Source: Desulfuromusa sp.
GTDB taxonomy: Bacteria > Desulfobacterota > Desulfuromonadia > Desulfuromonadales > Geopsychrobacteraceae
Length of the DNA stretch: 64,000 bases
Direction: 5' to 3'
Assembly: GCA_016744595.1 (NCBI GenBank)
Contig: JADGEB010000004.1
Coordinates: 78,850-142,849 of the forward strand
A model generated the notes under the pieces. That model saw only the letters and a list, made by a program, of their open reading frames with translations, was not told the origin of the DNA and did no database searches. Position 1 is the first letter of the stretch. Each line of letters starts with the position of its first letter. Of the stretch, positions 53,722-61,746 are shown piece after piece. The translations under genes were made by a program, and so were the position numbers.

Positions 53722-54405
53722 TCAGGTCTCTTTATAACTCTCAGCCAGAGAAAATAAACGATTGTTATCCAAAATTTCGATCTCCTTGCCCTGGACACGA
53801 ATCACCTCATCATCAGAAAGCTTCCGAAAGGTTCGCGACAAAGTTTCACTGGTTGTCCCAAGGTTCGATGCTAACTGGCTTTTAGATACCGGGAGCAAAA
53901 TTGATACTGTCATTTCGTTACTGAGGCTAAGAATATAACGTGCTAGCCGAGCAGGCACATCGCGAAAAGTAAGATCTTCAATTTGAACTGTAAACTGACG
54001 CAAAAAACGGGATAGGCCAGCAATTATATTTATTGCCAGTTGTGAATGCTGATGCAATAATTCTAGAAACTCTCGCTTCGGAAAAAACAATAAAACTGAG
54101 GTCTCCAGTGTCTCAGCAAAAGCGGGATAGCGGCCATTATCAAAAATAGCCGCCTCGGCAAAACTATTTCCAGGCTGAACCACATGCAGAATGCGTTCTT
54201 TACCTTCCGGAGACAACTTATAAACTTTAACTTTACCCGAAGCAACGATATAGAAACCGTCAGCATCAGCACCCTCTTCGAACAATAGCTCTCCCTTACT
54301 GAACTTACGGATTCGAAGTATAGACGACAACAAATGCAGATCTGCTACTGTCACACCATAAAACAAATGACATTTTTTAATAATTTCCGAAGAATCAATA
54401 TCCAT
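53722..54405 (-). CDS. CRP/FNR-family transcriptional regulator (Dnr/NnrR-like)
   Basis: This 227-residue protein has an N-terminal cyclic-nucleotide-binding-like barrel (GELLFEEGADADGFYIVASGKVKVY, GNSFAEAAIFDNGRYPAFAETLE), a dimer helix and a C-terminal winged helix-turn-helix (LPVSKSQLASNLGTTSETLSRTFRKL). The N-terminal cysteine cluster of FNR is absent. The FAEA segment resembles NO- or redox-responsive Dnr/NnrR regulators. The recognition helix carries E..SR as in FNR types. The next gene encodes a YgbA-like protein, its likely target. Confidence 0.88.
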   Translation of the reverse strand: MDIDSSEIIKKCHLFYGVTVADLHLLSSILRIRKFSKGELLFEEGADADGFYIVASGKVKVYKLSPEGKERILHVVQPGNSFAEAAIFDNGRYPAFAETLETSVLLFFPKREFLELLHQHSQLAINIIAGLSRFLRQFTVQIEDLTFRDVPARLARYILSLSNEMTVSILLPVSKSQLASNLGTTSETLSRTFRKLSDDEVIRVQGKEIEILDNNRLFSLAESYKET

Positions 54406-54494
54406 TTATTACACCTGATATTTTTTTAAAAGCACTTATCGTTTACTTGATTTTTTGTTATGATATCTGACTCAAAAACACAAAGGACAAAGTA

Positions 54495-55358
54495 ATGAAG
54501 TCATTTCAAATACTTATAATCAGCTTTCTCATTATTGTCAATTCAATAAGTATCGCATTTTGCCAAGACATTACTCTGTCATGGGACTCTAGCCCTACTC
54601 CGGAAGTTGCTGGCTATAAAGTCTACTACAAACAAGACAATATGATTTTCCCTTTTGATGGAACCGGTGCCGATGAAGGAGCATCCCCTGTTGATGTCGG
54701 CGATGTTTTGTCAACAACTCTGACTAATTTAAGTGATGGTGAAACCTACTTTTTTTCTGTCACTGCCTACGATGATGCGACTTCTGAGAGTTCCTATTCC
54801 AACATCGTCAGCAACGGTTGGCTACCCGCATTGATCATCCCAACAAATGGGGCAACAAATGAACCGGTTACAGTGACCTTTCGTTGGGAAACCGCTCCAT
54901 CAGAGTACGATGTTAACTATACTCTTTTTTATGGCACAGATCAGAATGAAGTCACAACAGCTAGCGCAACATTACCGGTCAATCCAAACTCCAGCAACAA
55001 TCTGCCAATAAGCATTATTGTCATCCTCACTGTTCTTGGATTGCTGGTGGGAAGATATCGCCCACAGGGGAAGCTACAAACTCAAACCATTGGCATCCTG
55101 CTTATAGCGTTATCAGGAGGACTTCTAACCGCCTGTGGTGGAGGTGGGGGAGGTAGTGATTCTGCGAGCAGTCACTCTGTTGCAGCACCTGAAGCATCAG
55201 TTTTGTATTCAATCAATAAAGGAACTAGTGACTACCATCAAGCTTATGACCTGGAAGCATCAACAACCTATTACTGGAAGGTTGTTGCTAGCGATTCACA
55301 GAATCCTAATCTGACCTATGAAAGCGAAGTGAAGTCCTTTACAACAGGTGAGTTTTAA
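54495..55358 (+). CDS. exported FN3-type protein with internal TM and lipobox-like insert
   Basis: This 287-residue protein has a signal peptide (to about 23) and one fibronectin-III-like domain (about 25-105: DITLSWDSSPTPEVAGYKVYY...FFSVTAYD). The second FN3-like unit begins at about 110 and seems to resume at about 245 (TTYYWKVVASDSQNP...VKSFTTGEF). Between these lie a hydrophobic helix ending in GRYRP (about 172-190) and a second one ending in LLTACGGGGGGSDS, a good lipobox sequence placed in mid-protein. It may reflect insertion of a lipoprotein-like signal into an FN3 domain. It neighbours prsR, suggesting an envelope or exopolysaccharide link. I do not recognise the family. Confidence 0.75.
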   Translation: MKSFQILIISFLIIVNSISIAFCQDITLSWDSSPTPEVAGYKVYYKQDNMIFPFDGTGADEGASPVDVGDVLSTTLTNLSDGETYFFSVTAYDDATSESSYSNIVSNGWLPALIIPTNGATNEPVTVTFRWETAPSEYDVNYTLFYGTDQNEVTTASATLPVNPNSSNNLPISIIVILTVLGLLVGRYRPQGKLQTQTIGILLIALSGGLLTACGGGGGGSDSASSHSVAAPEASVLYSINKGTSDYHQAYDLEASTTYYWKVVASDSQNPNLTYESEVKSFTTGEF

Positions 55359-55365
55359 TCATCCC

Positions 55366-56793
55366 TCAGGATTGATGAAGTCCGTGTTTTTTCAGTAAAT
55401 CATAAAAAGTTGGCCTGCTCACTGCCAACTCTTCAGCGGCTTTAAGGATATTGCCTTGCGATCTCTCCAAAGCTTGCTGCAGCAGGACACTTTCAACCTG
55501 CCGGCGAGCATCCTTAAGCGTCATCCCCACAAAGCTGTACTCATTGGCCACAGTTGGAACCTGTGGAGAGGTATCATTTTCGCAAAACTCACCTGCTTCG
55601 ACAGTCTTTTGTTTTTCCTCAAAACCCAAATCACATGCCTCAACAATAGGGCTTTCAGCCATAACAACCGCCCGCTTGATTTTATTTTCAAGTTCACGCA
55701 CATTTCCTGGCCAATCGTAAGTTCTTAGCCATCTTAGTGCTACAGAACTGAATCCCCTGACTTTACGACCAAATTCCTGACCAAAACGACGGAGGAAAAT
55801 ATTTGCCAGCAACTCTATATCATCACCACGGTCACGCAACGGTGGCAGTTCAATAGCAATAACTCCGATTCGATAATAAAGATCCTCACGAAACTCCCCA
55901 TTCTTGATCGACTCCTGAATATCTACATTAGTTGCAGCAACAATCCGGGTATCAACAGGAATATCTTCACGGCCACCAACCCTCTGAATTATCTTCTCTT
56001 GCAAGAAACGAAGAAGCTTAACCTGTAAAAGAGGAGCCATCTCCCCAATTTCATCAAGGAAAAGGGTTCCCCCTTCTGCATATTCAACTTTTCCCTGCAC
56101 TCGGCTCTGAGCCCCCGTAAAGGCACCTTTTTCATGGCCAAACAATTCACTTTCAAGTAAGCTTTCCGGAATCGCACCACAATTAATTGCGACAACATTG
56201 AAATCTTTTCTGATTCCACGATTATGAATCGCCCGAGCAACAACTTCCTTACCAGTACCACTCTCCCCAAGAATCAAAACAGGAACATCAATTGAGGCAA
56301 CTTTTTTAATCATCGCAAAAACCTGCTGCATCTGCGGGCACTGGCCAAAGATACCACTATATCCATTTTCCTCATTCTGGCTGGCAGAGCTCTGGAGGCG
56401 GAGATTTTCAGCTTCAAGTCCGGCAAGGTGAAAAGCACGGGAGAGGATAGTTTTCAACTCGTTCAGATCAATCGGCTTGTGGTAATAATCGTAAGCCCCC
56501 ATACCGACAGCAGCAAGGGCATTTGCATGATCTTCATTTCCAGAGAGAACAATAATTTTTGTCATTGATTGACTCTGCAACATACTCTGTAAACAGCGTA
56601 AGCCCTCCGTTGCCCCATCAATATCCGGGGGTAAACCAAGATCAAGAGTCACAACCTCGGGGGAATGTTGTTCAAACAATTTCAGAGCCTCATCAACCGA
56701 TTCCGCTAGAAGAATACGATATTCTTTCCCCAGACCCCATTTCAATTGTTTTCGAATCTCTCGACTGTCATCAACAATTAATAGTTTTTTCAA
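55366..56793 (-). CDS. prsR: sigma-54-dependent response regulator, PrsR-like (PEP-CTERM system)
   Basis: A 475-residue NtrC-type activator. The receiver (1-125) has Asp51 in EVVTLDLGLPPDIDGA and a lysine in YYHKPID. The AAA+ domain has Walker A GESGTGKEV, the sigma-54 contact ELFGHEKGAFTGA and GGTLFLDEIGEM. The C-terminal Fis-type helix-turn-helix is NILKAAEELAVSRPTFYDLLKKH. The start is TTG with a strong AGGAGG six bases ahead. The sequence style and adjacency to a PrsK-like kinase match the exosortase-associated PrsK/PrsR pair, which switches on exopolysaccharide and PEP-CTERM genes. Confidence 0.88.
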   Translation of the reverse strand: MKKLLIVDDSREIRKQLKWGLGKEYRILLAESVDEALKLFEQHSPEVVTLDLGLPPDIDGATEGLRCLQSMLQSQSMTKIIVLSGNEDHANALAAVGMGAYDYYHKPIDLNELKTILSRAFHLAGLEAENLRLQSSASQNEENGYSGIFGQCPQMQQVFAMIKKVASIDVPVLILGESGTGKEVVARAIHNRGIRKDFNVVAINCGAIPESLLESELFGHEKGAFTGAQSRVQGKVEYAEGGTLFLDEIGEMAPLLQVKLLRFLQEKIIQRVGGREDIPVDTRIVAATNVDIQESIKNGEFREDLYYRIGVIAIELPPLRDRGDDIELLANIFLRRFGQEFGRKVRGFSSVALRWLRTYDWPGNVRELENKIKRAVVMAESPIVEACDLGFEEKQKTVEAGEFCENDTSPQVPTVANEYSFVGMTLKDARRQVESVLLQQALERSQGNILKAAEELAVSRPTFYDLLKKHGLHQS

Positions 56794-56942
56794 GTTGATC
56801 CTCCTCTATCTCACCTACAACAATGAAACTATTTTACAGTCTTTTTGTCACCATTCATTTTTACTATCCTAAGATGCAAATGACATTAGCAAGATCGTCT
56901 TACTAAGATATTTATTCGTTCTGATATGGCAAAGAAATGAGA

Positions 56943-58994
56943 CTATTCTGTTGCCAACGGTAGCAATACTATAAAAGTCGTGCCATTCCCTTCTCGGCTT
57001 TCAACCTCAATATTACCACCATGTTCTTCAATAATCTGCTTACATTGATACAGTCCGATACCTAAGCCATGCTTTTTAGTCGTTTCAAAAGGTTTGAATA
57101 ATTTATCCTTTATAAAATCAGCGCTCATACCACAACCAGCATCACTGACAGATATAAATGCCCAATTTTTCCTTTGTCCATATCTTATACTTACCGGCGT
57201 GCTATGGCGCGATGCTTCTGCTGCATTGACCAGTAAGTTTAAGATAACCTTATAAATTTCCTCTTCATCCACAGCAACATGAACCACCTCCCCAACACAC
57301 TCAACTCGAGAGCCAGACGTCTCAGCAGCATCTTGAATTATTTTATTTAACGCAACAGAAGCAATCACAAGTTCAGGTTTTTCTTTAACATTTTTCAGCC
57401 GTGAGATTAAACCTTTCATATTCCTGACTGTACTATCGACGGTTTCAAGCATATCTTGCTGAAAATCAGGGTCTTCAATATAGTCCCTAGCATTATCGAG
57501 CATCAGCGACAGCCCCGAAACCTGATTTTTCAGGTCATGCAACACAAAAGTTGAAACTTTTCCAATTGCTGCAAGCTCCCTTGCTGTCGATAATTGTTCT
57601 GACAAACGCAATCCCTGTACTGTGGCAATCGACTGTCGCGACAACATTCGTAATAGGTCGTAATCTTCATATGTCAATTGTTCATCAGGGTCAATCTGTT
57701 CGCCTAAAACAATAAAACCGGCCAAATCCTCATCAAAGAAAAGGGGAAGAACGAGAAAAGCTCCGACATCGGTGAATGATTCCACCAAAGATCCTTCTAG
57801 TTCGGGATGACTTTCTTTCAGGTTAACAATCCAATCTTTTTCCCGGAGAACAGTAATCAGTGGATCGCTCTCAGAAAACGGGCGCCAGTCACGTCTAAAA
57901 TTGAATGAAACGGTGTAAACGTAACTTTGAGTTTCAAGATCATAGAGATAAAAAGCCCCCCCCTTACAAGCCAAGGGGTCACATATTTGATCGAGTATTG
58001 AGGTCTGAATCTCAGCAAGAGTGGTTCCTGAGGCAACTCGATTAGCAAAATTCTGCCACTGCTCCTGATAATCATATTTACTCTGGTAAAAATTCTTATG
58101 CAGGATAACTTTAAGTTTACGACGTAATTTCTCTGATAGAAAGATAATGGCTAGAGCAAGGCTGCTTATCAACAACAAGAAGTAAAAAATAGGTTTTGCA
58201 CTTGCAATATTCAGATAGCGCAACCCCTCACCGACAACACCGAGTAAAATAAGATAACCACCAACGATCAATAAGACAAAAGAACGGTGTGCGATTCCCC
58301 TGGACAGTGCCAATTTCACACCATCATTCTGAAAAAGACGGGCGTAGCACAATAGAATAATGGCAGCAATGACGACAAAAGAACGAACCCCAATGAAGTC
58401 CATATTAATGGATCGGTACAATAAACTATGACTAAAATAGAGAGCAAAAGCTGCGAGCAGCAAACCGCTGCTAATCACATTCAGTTTAATGTTCCAGCGC
58501 TGCAATTGATGTAAAGCAGCAAGAGTTCTCTCTAGCTGAACCAACCCGAAAACTAAAAAAATCATCAAAAGTAAATAGACAACAAAGCCAGACTTGGTGA
58601 GAAAGACAAGATGTTCATCAATAAAATCGGGTGAAAAGATAAGTGTTTCAACGGGGATGAAAAGAACTGAAATCAGCAAAGAAAAAGCAACCACAAGCGA
58701 TATCCAGAAACCAAAACCTTTGTAGATTTCTGAATTATCCCGAAATGACGTTTTTGTGTGAAAATAAAAACAGAAAACCGTTAATGCCTCAAAAAATAGT
58801 CCATATTTTCGTAACACAAAAACATTTTCTGGTAACTGTAACGAACGTAAATCAATAAAGCTTAAAACAGAAAGAGACATGAGTCCGACGGCAAGAAGCA
58901 ATGATGAAATAAAATAAGAACGCCGCATTAATAAAATCATTGATGCAACCGGACACAGGAGAATATTTGTCCAGATAAGGAACACAGTTAACAT
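56943..58994 (-). CDS. prsK: PrsK-like membrane histidine kinase (PEP-CTERM system)
   Basis: A 683-residue sensor kinase with about eight N-terminal TM helices (to about 295). A GAF domain follows (about 315-450), then an HisKA-like dimer helix with phospho-acceptor in STFVLHDLKNQVSGLSLML. The ATPase has N box NLLVNAAEAS, G1 VSDAGCGMS and G2 KKHGLGIGLYQCKQIIEEHGG. It lies 149 bases upstream of prsR on the same strand. The layout matches PrsK of exosortase loci. Confidence 0.9.
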   Translation of the reverse strand: MLTVFLIWTNILLCPVASMILLMRRSYFISSLLLAVGLMSLSVLSFIDLRSLQLPENVFVLRKYGLFFEALTVFCFYFHTKTSFRDNSEIYKGFGFWISLVVAFSLLISVLFIPVETLIFSPDFIDEHLVFLTKSGFVVYLLLMIFLVFGLVQLERTLAALHQLQRWNIKLNVISSGLLLAAFALYFSHSLLYRSINMDFIGVRSFVVIAAIILLCYARLFQNDGVKLALSRGIAHRSFVLLIVGGYLILLGVVGEGLRYLNIASAKPIFYFLLLISSLALAIIFLSEKLRRKLKVILHKNFYQSKYDYQEQWQNFANRVASGTTLAEIQTSILDQICDPLACKGGAFYLYDLETQSYVYTVSFNFRRDWRPFSESDPLITVLREKDWIVNLKESHPELEGSLVESFTDVGAFLVLPLFFDEDLAGFIVLGEQIDPDEQLTYEDYDLLRMLSRQSIATVQGLRLSEQLSTARELAAIGKVSTFVLHDLKNQVSGLSLMLDNARDYIEDPDFQQDMLETVDSTVRNMKGLISRLKNVKEKPELVIASVALNKIIQDAAETSGSRVECVGEVVHVAVDEEEIYKVILNLLVNAAEASRHSTPVSIRYGQRKNWAFISVSDAGCGMSADFIKDKLFKPFETTKKHGLGIGLYQCKQIIEEHGGNIEVESREGNGTTFIVLLPLATE

Positions 58995-59052
58995 AGAGTA
59001 GCCTTAAAAAAATAACCCCAGCCGTGTAAAAACAAGAAAAACAACCAACTTG

Positions 59053-60423
59053 TCATGGAATTATCACCCGAATGTCAGACGACAGTTTCTGCAGCTGCTC
59101 TTGCAGAGCAAATTTAGCATGCATTTCACCATGCTGAAGGTAAATTTCAGTTGGAAGATGGCGCATTCGCCGGACAAAATCAACAAGATTTCGCTGATCA
59201 GCGTGAGCCGAGTAACCACTCAGGGTATGAACATTTGCAACAATAGAATAACGCTGCCGATCAAGATCAACATACCCGCCCCGTGACCCATATTTCTGAA
59301 TCGTTCGCCCGGGTGTTCCTTCTGTCTGATATCCAACAAACAGGATATCGGTTCTCGGGTTACCAAGCAGGGACTTAAGGTAAGTTTGGATTCTTCCCCC
59401 TGTGCACATGCCGCTACCGGCAATGACGATACACGGTCGAGCCGATTTCTGCAAATATGCGACAGCACGGAGATGATCTTGATGATCATAAATTGTGGTT
59501 AATTGCTCAAAAGAAAGTGGGTGTCGCCCCTTGCCAACCTGCCTTCTCGCTTCAGCATCCCAATAGGGTTTAAGTCTTCGGTACACGCCGGTAAAGCGAC
59601 TAGCCAGAGGCAAGTCAACTATGACTTCCAGATCATCCCAGGGCAAATCCTTTGTCACATTTAGATGACGCAAGCGATGAATCAGTCCTTCTAGTTCATA
59701 GAGAAGCTCCTGCGTTCTACCAATACTAAAGGCGGGAATAAGAATGACTCCACGATTAGATAAACAACTCTGGATGATTCTTCGTAACTGTTTACGTCGT
59801 TCACGACGACCAACATGGAAACGGTCACCATAAGTACTTTCAAGAATTAACGTATCCGCACGATACGGAGATCGCGGTGCCGACAAAAGAGGTGTATAAG
59901 GAGCTCCAAGATCACCAGAAAAAACAATTCGTCGTCCCGCAACATCGCACTCTACGTAAGCTGAGCCGAAAATGTGACCGGCAGGTTTCAGCTTTATTCG
60001 TAAAGCATCCACATTGATTCCAATAGATTTCCACTCTCCATAAGCAATCGGCACAATGAGACTCTCAATAATCTTCAGAAAATTCTCAATATGCTGTCTG
60101 TTACGAGTAAATCCAATCTTGAATGCATCCTCCAAGACCAGAGGTAAGAGCTGAGCAGATGGCTCTGAACAATAGATTGGCTCCAAAAATCCGGCAGCAA
60201 TAAGATAAGGGATACGACCAACATGATCAATATGGACATGTGTGATAACCAAGGCTTTGATATGTTCAATCGGAAAATCAATTTCAAGACTGTGCTCCTC
60301 ATCTCCCTGAAAAAGACCACAATCAATCAGAATTCCAGATTTATCAGCCAGCAGAAGCTCATGACAAGATCCTGTCACGCCCTGAGTTGCGCCATGAAAC
60401 AAAACTCTGGGATAAGTATTCAT
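59053..60423 (-). CDS. beta-CASP metallo-beta-lactamase RNase-like protein
   Basis: A 456-residue protein of the Ysh1/CPSF73-like bacterial group. The MBL core has THVHIDHVGRIPYL, GHIFGSAYVE and FSGDLGAPYTPLL. The beta-CASP insert and the C-terminal RNA-specificity part show GSGMCTGGRIQTYLKSLLG and HTLSGYSAHADQRNLVDFV. Such proteins are zinc-dependent RNA endo/exonucleases. ATG 60423 sits at ideal distance from AAGGAAC; a GTG two codons upstream is less well placed. It is likely monocistronic. Confidence 0.9.
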   Translation of the reverse strand: MNTYPRVLFHGATQGVTGSCHELLLADKSGILIDCGLFQGDEEHSLEIDFPIEHIKALVITHVHIDHVGRIPYLIAAGFLEPIYCSEPSAQLLPLVLEDAFKIGFTRNRQHIENFLKIIESLIVPIAYGEWKSIGINVDALRIKLKPAGHIFGSAYVECDVAGRRIVFSGDLGAPYTPLLSAPRSPYRADTLILESTYGDRFHVGRRERRKQLRRIIQSCLSNRGVILIPAFSIGRTQELLYELEGLIHRLRHLNVTKDLPWDDLEVIVDLPLASRFTGVYRRLKPYWDAEARRQVGKGRHPLSFEQLTTIYDHQDHLRAVAYLQKSARPCIVIAGSGMCTGGRIQTYLKSLLGNPRTDILFVGYQTEGTPGRTIQKYGSRGGYVDLDRQRYSIVANVHTLSGYSAHADQRNLVDFVRRMRHLPTEIYLQHGEMHAKFALQEQLQKLSSDIRVIIP

Positions 60424-60460
60424 CTCCACGTTCCTTTTATTTCAAAAGAACCATTAACTA

Positions 60461-60500
60461 AAAATGGCAGAAAAGGGTACTCCCCCTCTCCTGCCATTTT
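60461..60500 (-). terminator. terminator after the helix-hairpin-helix gene
   Basis: AAAATGGCAG (60461-60470) pairs with CTGCCATTTT (60491-60500). An inner GGG/CCC-rich loop adds structure. Confidence 0.7.
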
Positions 60501-60525
60501 ACCTGTGAAAGTAAGCCGAATGTTA

Positions 60526-60822
60526 TTATTTCTTTTTCTTCTTTTTTTTCACATCAACGGTAATTTGATTACGTATTTTTGCCAATCCTTTTTCACCAAT
60601 ACCCTTCACGTTTATTAACTCATCAATGGATTTAAATTTTGATAGCTTCCGGTACGCAACAATTTTCTCGGCTGTTTTTTCACCTATTCCCTTAAGCTCG
60701 ACCAGCTGTTCAACTGTTGCCGTATTAAGGTTCACTTTTGAAGCCGCAAAAACCGGCTGATAAGCAAAACAAAAAGTCAGAAACAATAGTAAACATAGCA
60801 ATTTAGTACTGAAGTTCTTCAT
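60526..60822 (-). CDS. exported helix-hairpin-helix protein, ComEA-like
   Basis: From ATG 60822 (MKNFSTKLLCLLLFLTF), preceded by GGGGGAAAT, this is a 98-residue protein. It has a signal peptide to about residue 27 (ending VFAAS). Two HhH motifs follow: NLNTATVEQLVELKGIGEKTAEKIVAYRK and FKSIDELINVKGIGEKGLAKIRNQI. It ends in seven consecutive lysines. ComEA-type domains bind double-stranded DNA, so this is a likely periplasmic DNA-binding protein, possibly for DNA uptake. No other competence genes are nearby. Confidence 0.88.
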   Translation of the reverse strand: MKNFSTKLLCLLLFLTFCFAYQPVFAASKVNLNTATVEQLVELKGIGEKTAEKIVAYRKLSKFKSIDELINVKGIGEKGLAKIRNQITVDVKKKKKKK

Positions 60823-61022
60823 AGATTTCCCCCTATTCATGATGTAACCCACAATGAGTATTATTACTGGAATGGACTATCTGGATAGACCCCCTCCACA
60901 GGACGATCAAGACAAACGCTTGTAAATGCTAACATTAAGATCCATATAATAAAAGAAAATATTTACTTTTGCTCCATTGACCTTCGACAATTTTCAACAG
61001 AAACAACTTCCCTTCTTCACAA

Positions 61023-61054
61023 TTGACACAAACACAAATGGTCATTATAATGAC
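61023..61054 (+). promoter_or_regulatory. consensus promoter overlapped by palindromic operator of the toxin-antitoxin operon
   Basis: A perfect TTGACA (61023-61028), a 17-base spacer and a perfect TATAAT (61046-61051). The 14-bp perfect palindrome GTCATTATAATGAC (61041-61054) covers the -10 box, as expected for antitoxin autorepression. Confidence 0.8.
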
Positions 61055-61075
61055 TATTAAAAAATGGAGATCGTA

Positions 61076-61339
61076 ATGGAGAAAATTGATAGGTATATCC
61101 CCGTAACAAAAGCCAAAAGTCAGATATTAAATATTATTAGAGACATAGGGACTTATGACAGCACGCTGGCCATTACAAAAAATGGGTTACCGCAAGCAGT
61201 CCTGATATCAATGGAACACTATGCCGCACTTCAAGAAACAATAGAAATTCTGTCGGATAACAATATAATGCAACAATTACAGAATTCTGTGGAAGAGATA
61301 AAAAATATAGAAGAACTCACAGATCTGGATGAACTGTAA
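61076..61339 (+). CDS. Phd/YefM-type antitoxin
   Basis: An 87-residue protein beginning MEKIDRYIPVTKAKSQILNIIRDI. It has the Phd/YefM DNA-binding fold signature (ARxxLxxLI-like N helix; ITKNGLPQAVLISMEHYAALQETIEIL) and an acidic flexible tail that should wrap the toxin. GGAG lies 7 bases before ATG 61076; the ATG at 61064 has no site. The toxin gene follows after 2 bases. The operator on the promoter fits repression by antitoxin or the complex. Confidence 0.9.
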   Translation: MEKIDRYIPVTKAKSQILNIIRDIGTYDSTLAITKNGLPQAVLISMEHYAALQETIEILSDNNIMQQLQNSVEEIKNIEELTDLDEL

Positions 61340-61341
61340 TC

Positions 61342-61614
61342 ATGTTCAAGATCAAGCTTACACCAACAGCCAGTTTGGCATTCAACAGCTTACATCCTGA
61401 AACAAGAAAACAGCTTAAAAATGCATTAAATATACTGAAAGAAAATCCCTATAGCGGCAAACAGTTACGCGAAGAACTCAACTACTTCCGCTCACTCAAG
61501 ATCAAACGTTATCGAGTTATTTATCAAATAAACGACAACTTTGAATATATTGTCATAATCGCCATCGATCATCGCAGAGACATATATGAGATCGCCACGC
61601 AATTGTTAAAATAG
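61342..61614 (+). CDS. RelE/ParE-superfamily toxin
   Basis: This 90-residue protein is typical of the superfamily: FKIKLTPTASLAFNSLHPETRKQLKNAL, a short middle (NPYSGKQLREELNYFRSLKIKRYRVIYQI) and a VIIAIDHRRDIYEIATQ end. The arginine and histidine in YRVIY and DHRRDIY match the catalytic region of mRNA-cleaving RelE relatives, but gyrase-targeting ParE-like activity cannot be excluded. Confidence 0.9.
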   Translation: MFKIKLTPTASLAFNSLHPETRKQLKNALNILKENPYSGKQLREELNYFRSLKIKRYRVIYQINDNFEYIVIIAIDHRRDIYEIATQLLK

Positions 61615-61654
61615 AAGCTACAGGACTCAACAAAATATCATTTTCAAAGTATAC

Positions 61655-61692
61655 TTCTATCTGATCTTATCAGATTCCAATCCTGTCAAAAG
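61655..61692. repeat. degenerate dispersed repeat flanking ugd
   Basis: CTTATCAGATTCCAATCCTG and the following TCAAAA recur in slightly different form at 63130-63155, on the other side of ugd. They resemble the TTTTGACAGGATT-type repeats common in deltaproteobacterial intergenic DNA (recognition from memory). Confidence 0.4.
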
Positions 61693-61746
61693 ATTAAGCC
61701 TAAAGAATCCTCAGCGTTAATCTGAGAACATCAACGATAATTTTTT

